Below, piece by piece: positions 1 to 8,470 of a DNA stretch of 42,354 nucleotides. Source of the stretch: an uncultured Rhodospirillales bacterium (GTDB taxonomy: Bacteria; Pseudomonadota; Alphaproteobacteria; Reyranellales; Reyranellaceae); assembly GCA_902825855.1 (NCBI GenBank), contig CADECW010000018.1:28386-70739 (forward strand), given 5' to 3'. Below the pieces are notes generated by a model. That model did no database searches, was not told the DNA's origin, and worked only from the letters and a program-made list of their open reading frames with translations. Each line of letters opens with the position of its first letter. The first letter of the stretch is position 1. Position numbers and translations under genes: made by a program.

Positions 1-12
1 ACCAGTCCTGCC

Positions 13-624
13 CTACCAGTCCTGTTCGTCGAAATCCTCGAACTGCTTCATGTTGTCGTCGCCTTCGCGGGCGACAGCGGTGGTCTCGTCGGCCGGGATC
101 GAATGCACGTTGATCCTGGTCGCCGGCCCGAGCAGCGTCACCAGCTCCAGCAGATCCTCGCGCTTGAAGGCGACACAGCCCTGGGTGGGTGAATAGTCGT
201 CCTTCGCGACGTGCAGGAAGATCGCGCTGCCCCATTCGCCTTCCGGCGGATCGTCGTTGTAGCCGACCACGACGACCAGATCGTACAGGCCGTCGTCGCG
301 CCACATCTTCTCGTGGCTCCATTCGTTGGGAATATGGACCAGACGGTTGTAGGTCGGCGAGCGAGGATCGTCGCACCAGCCGTCGTGCTCTGCGATAGGT
401 CGGGCCGGCAGGCGGACCTTGGGCAGGACCAGCCGATCATTGCGAAAATAGATGCGCCGCAGCGGATACGACCCGGCCGGCGTGGCGGCATCGCCCTCGA
501 CCTTGTCCTCGCGCACGCCTCCTGCACCCAGCGTGCAGCGCCAGCGCAGTTCGCCCAGGCTGGCCCACCCCAGCGAGGTTTCGCCGGAATCGGCCTGCAC
601 CTTCAGGACATCAGGGTCGGACAT
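13..624 (-). CDS. L,D-transpeptidase catalytic-domain (YkuD-like) protein
   Basis: 203 aa. The C-terminal half carries the YkuD signature: His138 in IFLHVAK and the nucleophile Cys150 in SPTQGCVAF. The family forms 3-3 cross-links in peptidoglycan or attaches proteins to it. Two things are odd. No signal peptide or membrane anchor is visible, so as written the protein would be cytoplasmic. The residue usually found as Arg after Gly-Cys-Val/Ile is Ala here. It could therefore act on a soluble peptide or be exported by another route. The tail is acidic (DDNMKQFEDFDEQDW). It is transcribed divergently from the FAH gene, with 52 bases between the starts. The family assignment is fairly sure; the substrate is unknown. 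Confidence 0.82.
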   Translation of the reverse strand: MSDPDVLKVQADSGETSLGWASLGELRWRCTLGAGGVREDKVEGDAATPAGSYPLRRIYFRNDRLVLPKVRLPARPIAEHDGWCDDPRSPTYNRLVHIPNEWSHEKMWRDDGLYDLVVVVGYNDDPPEGEWGSAIFLHVAKDDYSPTQGCVAFKREDLLELVTLLGPATRINVHSIPADETTAVAREGDDNMKQFEDFDEQDW

Positions 625-676
625 TGCCTAACACTCCGTCGCTCTTCATAAAGACTCGCTCTCTTGGGAGAAAGCG

Positions 677-1378
677 ATGGCTTATGTCGTGACGCCGCCG
701 TCCACGGTCGGCGTGCCGGTCAACGGGACCGGCGATCTGTTCCCGGTCCGCCGCATCTTCTGCGTCGGTCGCAACTATGCCGCCCACGCCCGTGAGATGG
801 GCCACGATCCCGACCGCGAGCCGCCGTTCTTCTTCACCAAACCGGCCGACGCCATCGTCGTCTGCGCCGACCCCAGGAATCCGACCAAGGTCGCCTATCC
901 CTCGGCCACAAAGAACCTGCACCACGAGATGGAACTGGTGGTTGCCATGAAGTCGGGCGGCGCCAACATCCCGGTCGACAAGGCACTCGACCACGTGTTC
1001 GGTTACGGCGTCGGCCTGGACATGACGCGCCGCGACCTGCAGAACCAGGCCAAGGACATGGGCCGGCCGTGGGACATGGGCAAGGGCTTCGATCAGTCCG
1101 CGCCGATCGGCGAGATCTTCCCGGCCTCGAAGATCGGCCATCCGTCGAAAGGCACCATCCAGCTCGACGTCAACGGCAAGACTCGCCAGAAGTCCGACCT
1201 CAACGCGCTGATCTGGAGCGTGCCCGAGACGATCTCCTATCTCTCCGGCCTGGTGGCGTTGGCCGCCGGAGACCTCATCTACACCGGGACGCCCGACGGC
1301 GTTGCTGCCGTGATCAAGGGCGACACGCTGGCGGGCTTCGTCGATGGTTGCGGCACCGTGACCTGCACGCTGGTGTGA
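677..1378 (+). CDS. fumarylacetoacetate hydrolase (FAH) family protein, fumarylpyruvate hydrolase-like
   Basis: 233 aa, the size of the short single-domain FAH enzymes. It has [13 protein letters not shown] near residues 30-42, metal-binding acidic residues in [10 protein letters not shown] (Glu84, Glu86) and [12 protein letters not shown] (Asp115), and [11 protein letters not shown] near 136-146. These enzymes hydrolyse or decarboxylate beta-diketo acids such as fumarylpyruvate or acylpyruvates. The start is supported by the purine-rich GGGAGAAAG before ATG. It lies 40 bases upstream of an enolase-superfamily gene on the same strand, which suggests a small sugar-acid or aromatic-acid catabolic pair. 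The exact substrate cannot be read from the sequence. Confidence 0.88.
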   Translation: MAYVVTPPSTVGVPVNGTGDLFPVRRIFCVGRNYAAHAREMGHDPDREPPFFFTKPADAIVVCADPRNPTKVAYPSATKNLHHEMELVVAMKSGGANIPVDKALDHVFGYGVGLDMTRRDLQNQAKDMGRPWDMGKGFDQSAPIGEIFPASKIGHPSKGTIQLDVNGKTRQKSDLNALIWSVPETISYLSGLVALAAGDLIYTGTPDGVAAVIKGDTLAGFVDGCGTVTCTLV

Positions 1379-1418
1379 GTTTGGCCGAAAGAACAGGTCT
1401 CAGGGGGGAAGCATCGCG

Positions 1419-2642
1419 ATGAAGGTGAATTCAAAGATCCGCTCCATCGAGACGCTCGCCGCCGACGCCGGATTTCGCAACTACTACTTCGTCAAGATCA
1501 CCACCGAAGACGGCATCGTCGGCTGGAGCGAGTACGACGAAGGTTTCGGTGCGCCGGGCGTCGGCACCGCGATCGAGAAGCTCTCGTCCCGACTCATCGG
1601 CCAGCCGGTCGGCGATCACGAGCGCCTCTACGCCGAGCTCTATTCGGTCACGCGGCCGGCGGCCGGCGGCGTCGTTGCCCTGGCGCTGGGCTCCATCGAG
1701 AACGCGCTCCTCGATGCCAAGGCCAAAGCGCTGGGCGTGCCCTGCTACGAGCTTCTGGGCGGCAAGATCCGCGATCGCATCCGGGTGTACTGGTCGCATT
1801 GCGCGACCTGGCGCATCAATCACCCGAGCTACTTCAAGCCGGCCATCACCGACCTCGATGGCGTGAAGGCGATCGGCCGCGAAGTGCGCGAGAAGGGCTT
1901 TACCGCGATGAAGACCAACATCTTCATCTACGACAACGACAAGAAGAATCCGAAAGGCTGGCGTCCCGGCTTCGGCGCACCGAACTATCCCGAGCGCAAT
2001 ATCGATCGCCATGTGCTGCGCAACCTGCGCATGCATCTCGAGGCAATTCGCGAAGGTGCGGGGCCCGACGTCGACTTGCTGCTCGACCTGAACTTCAATG
2101 CCAGCACCGAGGGCTATCTCAAGATCCTGCGGTCCATCCGCGATCTCGACATGTTCTGGATCGAGATCGACAGCTACAACCCCGAGGCGCTGGGCCTGAT
2201 CCGTCGCCAGAGCCCGCATCCCATCTCGTCCTGTGAGACGCTTCTGGGAATCCGCGATTTCCTGCCCTATTTCCGCGAGCAATCGATGGACGTGGCGATC
2301 ATCGACACGCCGTGGAACGGCGTGTGGCAGTCGATGAAGATCGCCAACCTGGCCGAAGCGCACGAGGTCAACGTCGCGCCGCACAACTTCTACGGCCATC
2401 TCTGCACCATGATGAACGCGCACTTCGCGGCCTCGGTGCCCAACCTGCGCATCATGGAAACCGACATCGATCGCCTGGAATGGGACCACGAGCTGTTCAC
2501 GCACGTGCCCGAGTTCAAGGACGGCCATCTCATCATGCCATCGCGTCCGGGCTGGGGAACCGAGCCGGTCGAGGAAGCCATCAAGGCTCATCCGCCCAAG
2601 CAAGCCACCGGCGGCCTGGCCTCCTACGGTCGCAAATCCTAG
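1419..2642 (+). CDS. mandelate racemase/muconate lactonizing enzyme family protein
   Basis: 407 aa enolase-superfamily enzyme. The N-terminal capping domain covers about residues 1-130 and the barrel follows. Likely catalytic and metal residues are Lys165 (TAMKTNIF), Asp223 (LLDLN), Glu249 (WIEID), Glu273 (SCETLLG), an Asp near 296 (DVAIIDTPW) and His322 (APHNFYGHL). Such enzymes abstract a proton alpha to a carboxylate, and many are sugar-acid dehydratases or racemases. GGGGGGAAG precedes ATG 1419. Pairing with an FAH-family hydrolase suggests sequential steps (dehydration, then cleavage of a keto acid), which is inference. The residue pattern alone does not separate dehydratase from cycloisomerase. 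Confidence 0.9.
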   Translation: MKVNSKIRSIETLAADAGFRNYYFVKITTEDGIVGWSEYDEGFGAPGVGTAIEKLSSRLIGQPVGDHERLYAELYSVTRPAAGGVVALALGSIENALLDAKAKALGVPCYELLGGKIRDRIRVYWSHCATWRINHPSYFKPAITDLDGVKAIGREVREKGFTAMKTNIFIYDNDKKNPKGWRPGFGAPNYPERNIDRHVLRNLRMHLEAIREGAGPDVDLLLDLNFNASTEGYLKILRSIRDLDMFWIEIDSYNPEALGLIRRQSPHPISSCETLLGIRDFLPYFREQSMDVAIIDTPWNGVWQSMKIANLAEAHEVNVAPHNFYGHLCTMMNAHFAASVPNLRIMETDIDRLEWDHELFTHVPEFKDGHLIMPSRPGWGTEPVEEAIKAHPPKQATGGLASYGRKS

Positions 2643-2669
2643 GCCTTGGCGGCTCGCTCCTGGAAAAAG

Positions 2670-3605
2670 CTAGATCTGCTTCGCGCTGAACGTATCGCAC
2701 TTCCTCGGATCGCCGCTTTCCAGCCCGATGCGGAACCAGCGCATGCGCTGGGCGCTCGAACCATGGGTGAAGCTGTCGGGCACGACGCGCCCCTGCGCCT
2801 GGCGCTGCAGGCGGTCGTCGCCGATGGCCGAGGCGGCGGCCAGCGCCTGCTCGACGTCGCGATCGTCGATCATCCTGCCGCCGCGCGCGGCGTCGGCGCG
2901 GTTGGCCCAGACGCCGGCGAAGCAATCGGCCTGCAGTTCGACCCGAACCGACATTGCATTGGCGTCGCGCTTGCTCATGCGCTCCTTCATCTCCTCGGTC
3001 TTGGCGCTGATGCCCAAGAGATTCTGGACGTGATGGCCGACTTCGTGGGCGATCACGTAGGCCTGGGGGAACTGGCCGGGCGAGTGGAAGCGACGCGCAA
3101 GGTCCTCGAAGAAGGCGAGGTCGAGATAGACCCGCTGGTCGGCCGGGCAATAGAACGGCCCCATCGCCGACTGGCCGACGCCACATTCGGTGCGCGTGGC
3201 ATCTCGGTAGAGCACCAGCCTCGGCTCGCGATACTGCCGCCCGAGGTCGCGGAAGATGCCGTTCCACACATCCTCGGTGCTCTTGAGCACGCGTGACACG
3301 AACTGGGTCTCGGCGTCGCCCGCCGGCTGCTGGCGTTGTTCAGGCCGCGAGGTCTGCTGGGTCGGCGCCGGCGCGTAGCTCGAGGTCCCGCCGCCTCCCC
3401 CCAGCAGGGCGAACGGATCCGCGCCGAAAATCATGGCAATGACGATGAAGGCTACGAAACCCAGGCCGCCCTTGAACAGGCCGCCCCCGCCGCCCATCGG
3501 GATGGGCATGCCGCCCATGCCACCCATGCCGCCGCCGCCACCGAAATAGCCGCCGTCGCCGCGGCGATCCTCGATGTTGCTGCTTTCGTCGCCGTCCATC
3601 TGCAT
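2670..3605 (-). CDS. neutral zinc metallopeptidase, YpfJ family
   Basis: 311 aa. A Gly/Met-rich N-terminus (residues 20-45) is followed by one membrane segment (about 45-63), a Pro/Gln-rich linker, and a peptidase domain with HEVGHH at 187-192 and a downstream Glu223 in ELQADC that fits the third zinc ligand. This matches the putative neutral zinc metallopeptidase family typified by YpfJ. Its substrate is unknown. The catalytic domain probably faces the periplasm. AGGAG lies eight bases before the ATG. It is convergent with the enolase-superfamily gene (27 bases apart) and divergent from the exonuclease III gene, with about 50 bases between starts. Confidence 0.9.
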   Translation of the reverse strand: MQMDGDESSNIEDRRGDGGYFGGGGGMGGMGGMPIPMGGGGGLFKGGLGFVAFIVIAMIFGADPFALLGGGGGTSSYAPAPTQQTSRPEQRQQPAGDAETQFVSRVLKSTEDVWNGIFRDLGRQYREPRLVLYRDATRTECGVGQSAMGPFYCPADQRVYLDLAFFEDLARRFHSPGQFPQAYVIAHEVGHHVQNLLGISAKTEEMKERMSKRDANAMSVRVELQADCFAGVWANRADAARGGRMIDDRDVEQALAAASAIGDDRLQRQAQGRVVPDSFTHGSSAQRMRWFRIGLESGDPRKCDTFSAKQI

Positions 3606-3643
3606 AGAAGGGTCTCCTGGGTCGAGATCGGCCCCGGATTGAC

Positions 3644-3649
3644 TATATT
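3644..3649. promoter_or_regulatory. AT-rich candidate -10 element between divergent genes
   Basis: TATATT on the plus strand (and an overlapping TATAGT on the minus strand, positions 3643-3648) lies in the only AT-rich patch of the short gap between the metallopeptidase and the exonuclease III gene. On the plus strand it would place the transcription start almost on ATG 3659, implying a leaderless message. No convincing -35 is visible for either direction. Confidence 0.25.
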
Positions 3650-3658
3650 GTGGCTGAG

Positions 3659-4480
3659 ATGAGCCTTTCCATCGCTACCTGGAACATCAATTCGGTCCGC
3701 CTGCGGATCAATAACGTCAAACGCTATCTCAGGCTGCGCAAGCCCGATGTGCTGTGCCTCCAGGAGACCAAGTGTCCGGACGAGTTCTTCCCGCACAAGG
3801 CGTTCGAGGGGCTGGGCTACACGCACCGGCTGGTCCAGGGCATGAAGTCCTACAACGGCGTGGCGATCCTCTCCAAGGTGCCGTTCACCGCCAGGAACAT
3901 CCACCATCGCTGCGGCAAGGAGGACTGCCGGCATATCGAGGTCGCCCTCGACACCGGTGCCGACCCGATCCTGCTCGACAATCTCTACATCCCGGCGGGC
4001 GGCGACATCCCCGACCCGGCCGTGAACGACAAGTTTGCGCACAAGCTCGATTTCTACCGCGAGATGGCCCAGTGGTTCGCCGACCGCAAGCCGAAGACGG
4101 GCGCCGCCAGGGGTCAGCGCCGCATCGCCGTCGGCGACCTCAACGTGGCGCCGCTCGAGCACGACGTATGGAGCCACAAGCAGCTCCTCAAGATCGTGTC
4201 GCACACGCCGGTCGAGGTCGAGCTGTTCGGCCGCCTGCAGGCGTCGCTCGACTGGATCGATGTGCCGCGCCGCTTCGTGCCCGAGGACAAGAAGCTCTAT
4301 TCGTGGTGGAGCTACCGCAACAACGACTGGCGGGCCTCCAATCGCGGCCGGCGCCTGGACCATGTTCTGGCCTCGCCGGCGCTGTCGGGCGCCATTATGA
4401 GTCATCGTATCGACATCGAGGCGCGCGGCTGGAAGCAGGCTTCCGACCACGTGCCGGTGATGGCGACGTTCGAGCTCTGA
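3659..4480 (+). CDS. xth: exodeoxyribonuclease III (AP endonuclease)
   Basis: 273 aa from ATG 3659; an in-frame GTG at 3650 would add three residues. The endonuclease/exonuclease/phosphatase fold is clear: WNINS near the N-terminus, LQETK (metal-binding Glu), YNGVAIL, NLYIPAGG (catalytic Tyr), VGDLNVAPLEHDVW (Asp and Asn of the active site), RRLDHVLAS and the C-terminal SDHVPV (catalytic Asp-His). It cleaves DNA at abasic sites and degrades one strand of duplex DNA 3'-5' during base excision repair. Length is normal for the family. I chose the ATG because the reading starts MSLSIATWN, as in homologues. No clear ribosome-binding site precedes either start. Confidence 0.93.
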   Translation: MSLSIATWNINSVRLRINNVKRYLRLRKPDVLCLQETKCPDEFFPHKAFEGLGYTHRLVQGMKSYNGVAILSKVPFTARNIHHRCGKEDCRHIEVALDTGADPILLDNLYIPAGGDIPDPAVNDKFAHKLDFYREMAQWFADRKPKTGAARGQRRIAVGDLNVAPLEHDVWSHKQLLKIVSHTPVEVELFGRLQASLDWIDVPRRFVPEDKKLYSWWSYRNNDWRASNRGRRLDHVLASPALSGAIMSHRIDIEARGWKQASDHVPVMATFEL

Positions 4481-4492
4481 AGGGAGAAGTAC

Positions 4493-4744
4493 ATGACGTT
4501 CGGCGGTTTCATCGTGGTCCTGCTCATCGGCCTGATCGTGGGCCTGCTGGCCCGCTTCATCACGCCGGGGCCAAACCCGCGCGGCATCATCGTCACCATC
4601 GTGATCGGCATCGTCGGGGCGTTCATCGCCACCGTCGGCGGCCAGGCTCTCGGCCTCTATAGCCCGGGCGAGGCGGCCGGCTTCGTCGGCTCGGTGGTCG
4701 GCGCCGTGGTCCTGCTGGTGCTGCTGCGGCTCTTCAGCCGCTGA
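4493..4744 (+). CDS. GlsB/YeaQ/YmgE family stress-response membrane protein
   Basis: 83 aa, almost entirely hydrophobic, with three predicted membrane segments separated by short glycine-rich turns (LLARFITPGPNPRG, GQALGLYSPGEAAG). Size and pattern match the transglycosylase-associated (GlsB/YeaQ/YmgE) family, which is linked to envelope or acid stress but has no defined reaction. A strong ribosome site (AAGGGAGAAG) lies 12 bases after the exonuclease III stop, so the two genes are probably co-transcribed. Confidence 0.88.
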   Translation: MTFGGFIVVLLIGLIVGLLARFITPGPNPRGIIVTIVIGIVGAFIATVGGQALGLYSPGEAAGFVGSVVGAVVLLVLLRLFSR

Positions 4745-4760
4745 CCCCCGGAGGTTTCTG

Positions 4761-4775
4761 CCCCGACATCCGGGG
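4761..4775. terminator. short GC hairpin between convergent genes
   Basis: CCCCG-ACATC-CGGGG forms a 5-bp stem in the 37-base gap between the GlsB-like gene and the convergent methyltransferase gene. No T run follows on either strand, so this is at best a weak or Rho-assisted end signal. Confidence 0.22.
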
Positions 4776-4781
4776 AAGTGT

Positions 4782-5270
4782 TCAAGAGACCTGATAGAGA
4801 AAGTACCGATCCTTCGGCATGCCCGGAGGATCGGGCTGGCGGCGCCAGCGCGCCACGTCGAGGGGCTGGTTGGCCAGCACGTAGCCGCGTGGTCCGACAA
4901 GGGCGTCGAGAGCCGGGCCGAGCCACTTGCCCATCGCCACGTTGGCGGCGTGATCGCCCGTTCCGAGATCGGTGTGGATCAGCGCCGCTGTCGCGCCGAG
5001 CTTCTGCGCCGCCTTGGGGATCGCCTCGCGCGCCTCGCCCAGGAACAGCCGGTCGTCCGGCGGGATGCAGTCGGGATGGGCCGCCACTTTGCGCTCGAAG
5101 ACGTAGATGTCGCGCCCGGGAAAGAGATCGCGCAGGTGGTCGTAGGTGCGGCCGTTGCCCAGGCCGACTTCGAGGATCGGGCCGGGCAAGGCGTCGACCC
5201 TGTGCTTCAGGAAATTCAGGCAGTCGCGCTGCGCCTGCATGCGCGCGATGAAGCTGTCGAGGCGGCTCAT
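4782..5270 (-). CDS. class I SAM-dependent methyltransferase (Methyltransf_17-like)
   Basis: 162 aa, compact. SAM-binding motif I is LEVGLGNGRTYDHL (about residues 33-46), followed by an acidic end of strand 2 (YVFERK) and a motif IV-like LIHTDLGTGD. This resembles the small S-adenosyl-L-methionine methyltransferase family (Pfam Methyltransf_17). The acceptor is unknown. It is the last gene of a minus-strand operon after the ABC protein and the cNMP-binding protein; the gap to the latter is only 7 bases. Co-transcription is likely but gives little hint of substrate. Confidence 0.78.
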   Translation of the reverse strand: MSRLDSFIARMQAQRDCLNFLKHRVDALPGPILEVGLGNGRTYDHLRDLFPGRDIYVFERKVAAHPDCIPPDDRLFLGEAREAIPKAAQKLGATAALIHTDLGTGDHAANVAMGKWLGPALDALVGPRGYVLANQPLDVARWRRQPDPPGMPKDRYFLYQVS

Positions 5271-5277
5271 GAACGGT

Positions 5278-5733
5278 TCAAGCCGCCTTGTTCGACGTCG
5301 CCTCGCGCAGCTTCTTGTTGGTGTCCTCTACGCGGTGCGCCAGCTCGCGCATGATCTCGATGGCCATCGTCGGGAACTCGCCGACCATGCGATAGAACGT
5401 GTCCTTGGAGATCTTGAGCGTGCTGAGCGGCTCGCGCGCCTTGATGGTGGCGGTGCGCGGCACGTCGCACAGGACGGCGATCTCGCCGAGGAAATCGTTC
5501 CGCTTCATCTCGGCGACCTGGATCTGGCCGGTCGGTGTGTCGATCAGCACGTCGGCCACGCCGCCCAGGATGACGTACATGGCGTCGCCGGGGTCACCTT
5601 GATGGCAAAGCTCCTGGCCCTCGGCGTAGTTCACGCGCTCGCTGGTGAAGGCCAGCAGCTTCAGCTTGGCCGGCTCGATCTTGGACAGGATCGGCACTCC
5701 CTTCAGCAGTTCAACTTCCTCATTGAGGTTCAT
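5278..5733 (-). CDS. cyclic nucleotide-binding domain protein
   Basis: 151 aa, a stand-alone cNMP-binding beta-roll. The phosphate-binding cassette is visible as FLGEIAVLCDVPRTATIKA (about residues 81-99), including Gly-Glu and the conserved Arg-Thr-Ala. A C-terminal helix (MAIEIMRELAHRVEDTNKKL) follows, but there is no DNA-binding domain, so it is not a Crp-type regulator. AGGAGG precedes ATG. It sits 19 bases downstream of the ABC protein gene on the same strand, so it may sense cAMP/cGMP and modulate that transporter; this is inference. Confidence 0.87.
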   Translation of the reverse strand: MNLNEEVELLKGVPILSKIEPAKLKLLAFTSERVNYAEGQELCHQGDPGDAMYVILGGVADVLIDTPTGQIQVAEMKRNDFLGEIAVLCDVPRTATIKAREPLSTLKISKDTFYRMVGEFPTMAIEIMRELAHRVEDTNKKLREATSNKAA

Positions 5734-5752
5734 CGTGTCCTCCTGAACTCCC

Positions 5753-8470
5753 TCACGACGCCATCAGCTCGGTGTACAGCCCGCCCTTCGCCGCCAGTTC
5801 CGACGGCTTGCCCTGGGAGGAGATCCTGCCACCTTGCATAACGACGACCTGTTCGAACGGCTCCGCCTGCGACGGACGGTTGGCGATCCAGACGACGCCG
5901 CGGTCGTGCTGCTTCGCCGCTGCCAGTATATTGTCACGGATGCGGTCCTGGGTTCGGGTGTCGAACGAGGCCACCGCTTCGTTGACGACCAGGAGCTGCG
6001 GCCGTTTGATCAGGGCGCGGGCGATGCCAAGCTTCTGGCGTTGCGTCGCCGTCAAGCGCTTGCCGCCGACGCCGACATTGTACTCCAACCCGACCTCGAT
6101 CACCGAGTTGTGCAGGCCGAGCTCGTTCAGCACGTCGGAGATCAGCGTGCCGATGCGCTGCTCGCCGCGCGCCTGGCCGTAGACCGAGCGGCCGAACAGG
6201 ATGTTGTCCTGCAGCGTGGCCGCGCTGTTGTAGCGCTGGAAGTCGTAGAACTCGACGGCGCCGCGCAACGGCTCGGGCAAGCCGGAAGCGAAGGAGTGGC
6301 GCGCCGCCAGCAGCCGTTCCTCCATCGCCGCATCGATCAGGCCGAGGCGATGGCGCGCCTCGATGTAGCGGAAGGGCAGCGTCATCAGGCGCGGCCGGTC
6401 GGCTTCGGGCACGGCGTCGATGCCCTTGCCGCCGAGGCGCTGCAACAGCAGCCGTACGTTGGGCAGCTCGTCGGCCGAGATGAAGCTGTACTGCTCGAAC
6501 AACGGGTTGTCGGACGACAGGCCGGAGAACAGCTCGACCATGGTCTCGGCGATCGTAAGGCCCATGCGCTGCAAGTCGAGGTCGATGCCGGTCGTTCGCA
6601 GCACCGACTGCATGTAGGGGTCGACCGCGATGTTGTCGCCGGCGAAATCCTTGCCGAGCGGCGTGCCGAACAGGATGTTTTCGGCGACCGACAGGTTGCG
6701 GTTGTAGCGGTCGGCGTTGAAGGTCTCTACCAGGCCGGCGTAGCTCGGGTCCTGGAGGCGGACATGCAGCTCGTGTCGCGCCTTGAGGATGCGCTCGGCG
6801 AGATCGGGACGCATCGTCGGGTCGACCGTGCCACGCAGACCGAGGGCATAGATGTCTTCGTCGAGCTCGACCTGCTTCAGCACCTCGACGATGCGCGGCA
6901 GCAGGTCGACCGGTCCCGTCGCGCCAGCCAGCTCATAGTCGATCCAGTCGGCGTTGGGATCGAGCGCCGGATTGCCGGCGCGCTCGGACTCCCTGCGGAA
7001 CTGTTCGCGCTCGGCTTCGCCCCTGGCGTCGTACTTGGCGGGCGTGATCGGTCTGATCTTCAGGCCGAACAGGAGGTTGTCGCGCACGGAGACCGGAAAC
7101 AGATAGGTCTCCTGCCCGATATACGAGGTCCGCGCGCCCATTACGTACTCGGGCACCTGGAAGAAATCGTTGCCGTCGATCTTGATCGAACCGCCGCTTG
7201 GCAGGACGGTGCGAGCCAGCACCTGGCCGAGCACGTCCTTGCCCGAGCTCGCGGCGCCGATCACGGCGAGCTGGCTGCACGTCGGCAGCATCAGGGACAC
7301 GCTGTCGAGTTGCTTGACCCGTCCGTCCTCGGAAACGGTGACGCCAGCGAGCGCCAGTTGCTGTCCCAGCGGCGGCGGCGGTCCGTCCGGCATCACCTGC
7401 AACTCGGGCGGCATCATGCCTTCGGGCTGGAACTGGTCGATCACCTGTTCGTACTTGATCTGGACGTCCTGGCGCTGCTGGTCCCAGTCGAGCAGCTCCT
7501 TGACCGGCGACGGCAGGTCCTTGTAGGCCAGCAGCACGCCGACCACGGCGCCGACGTCCATGTGACCGGTGAGGGCGAAGTAGCCGCCGATCAGGTAAAT
7601 GGCGAACGGCGTCGCCTGCGACAGGATGTTGTTCCAGAACTTGGCGACGAACTTCTTCTGATAGAGATCGAAGCGGATCTTGAAGATCTTGCCCAGGCGC
7701 TCGGAGATGTCGGCGCGCTCATAGTTGACCGCCCCGTGTATATGGATCTCGTGCACGCCGTCGGCGGTCTCGGCGATGCGGCCGGCGAGCTGACGGGCCG
7801 TGATCTGTCGCTGGCGGCCGAGCACCAGGACCGGCCGGCGCAACCGCGGAACGATCGCCATCTGCACGGCCAGCAGCACGACGACGACGATCCCCAGCAG
7901 CCAGTTCTGCAGCATGATGAACAGGATGGCCGTCAGCGCCTGGCCACCCAGGAACATCGGCTGGACGAAGGCGTCGCCGATGAAGCCGCCGAGCGGCTCG
8001 ACCTCGTCCTTGATCATTGTCGCGAGCTCGGCCTGCTTGACCTTGCGGAAATGGGCCGGCGGGAAGCGCAGAATGCGCTCGTAGAGCTCGTAGCGCAGGC
8101 GGCGCAGCATGCGCTCGCCCATGCGACCCTTCTGGGTGTTGATCGTCTTCTTGAACAGGCCGTTCACGATCACGGCGCCCAGGAAGACGAAGCTCATGGT
8201 CACCAGGTAGCCGAGCTGGTCGACCTGGAAGCCGTCGAAGATGCGCAGGATCTTGCCGGGCAGCACGGCCGAAAGGTCGAGCTCCCAGACCAGGAAGGGG
8301 ATGGTCTTGCTGTGCTTGAAGGCATTGCCCTGGATGCCGTTGTTGACGATGTCCTTGGGCACCGTCAGGGACAGGAAATAGAAAACCTGGGCAAGCACCA
8401 CGAGGCCCAGGATGACGATCTGCTCGGGCCTGCTGTGCCGCCAGATGTAGGTGAACAGATTGCGTTGCAT
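5753..8470 (-). CDS. ABC transporter-like protein with one membrane domain and an expanded, degenerate ATPase region
   Basis: 905 aa from ATG 8470; a TTG at 8473 would add one residue. Numbering here counts from the TTG. Residues 1-330 form an exporter-type six-helix membrane domain. Residues 370-906 hold a nucleotide-binding region with a long insertion. Key motifs are altered: Walker A GAASSGKD (406-413, the usual Ser/Thr is Asp), Q-loop YIGQETYLF (451-459), signature GGKRLTATQRQ in place of LSGGQ, Walker B LLVVNEA with Asn in place of Asp, and ANR where the H-loop His is expected. The insertion (about 470-770) holds two further copies of the NILFG element seen after the Q-loop. The membrane domain is clear. 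ATP hydrolysis is doubtful, so the protein may be regulatory or use a partner subunit. A cNMP-binding gene follows. Confidence 0.85.
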   Translation of the reverse strand: MQRNLFTYIWRHSRPEQIVILGLVVLAQVFYFLSLTVPKDIVNNGIQGNAFKHSKTIPFLVWELDLSAVLPGKILRIFDGFQVDQLGYLVTMSFVFLGAVIVNGLFKKTINTQKGRMGERMLRRLRYELYERILRFPPAHFRKVKQAELATMIKDEVEPLGGFIGDAFVQPMFLGGQALTAILFIMLQNWLLGIVVVVLLAVQMAIVPRLRRPVLVLGRQRQITARQLAGRIAETADGVHEIHIHGAVNYERADISERLGKIFKIRFDLYQKKFVAKFWNNILSQATPFAIYLIGGYFALTGHMDVGAVVGVLLAYKDLPSPVKELLDWDQQRQDVQIKYEQVIDQFQPEGMMPPELQVMPDGPPPPLGQQLALAGVTVSEDGRVKQLDSVSLMLPTCSQLAVIGAASSGKDVLGQVLARTVLPSGGSIKIDGNDFFQVPEYVMGARTSYIGQETYLFPVSVRDNLLFGLKIRPITPAKYDARGEAEREQFRRESERAGNPALDPNADWIDYELAGATGPVDLLPRIVEVLKQVELDEDIYALGLRGTVDPTMRPDLAERILKARHELHVRLQDPSYAGLVETFNADRYNRNLSVAENILFGTPLGKDFAGDNIAVDPYMQSVLRTTGIDLDLQRMGLTIAETMVELFSGLSSDNPLFEQYSFISADELPNVRLLLQRLGGKGIDAVPEADRPRLMTLPFRYIEARHRLGLIDAAMEERLLAARHSFASGLPEPLRGAVEFYDFQRYNSAATLQDNILFGRSVYGQARGEQRIGTLISDVLNELGLHNSVIEVGLEYNVGVGGKRLTATQRQKLGIARALIKRPQLLVVNEAVASFDTRTQDRIRDNILAAAKQHDRGVVWIANRPSQAEPFEQVVVMQGGRISSQGKPSELAAKGGLYTELMAS

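Noticed and set aside
1..24. Direct repeat ACCAGTCCTG at 1-10 and 15-24
   Set aside because: Only ten bases and two copies at the end of a gene; not in the same frame and no further copies seen nearby.
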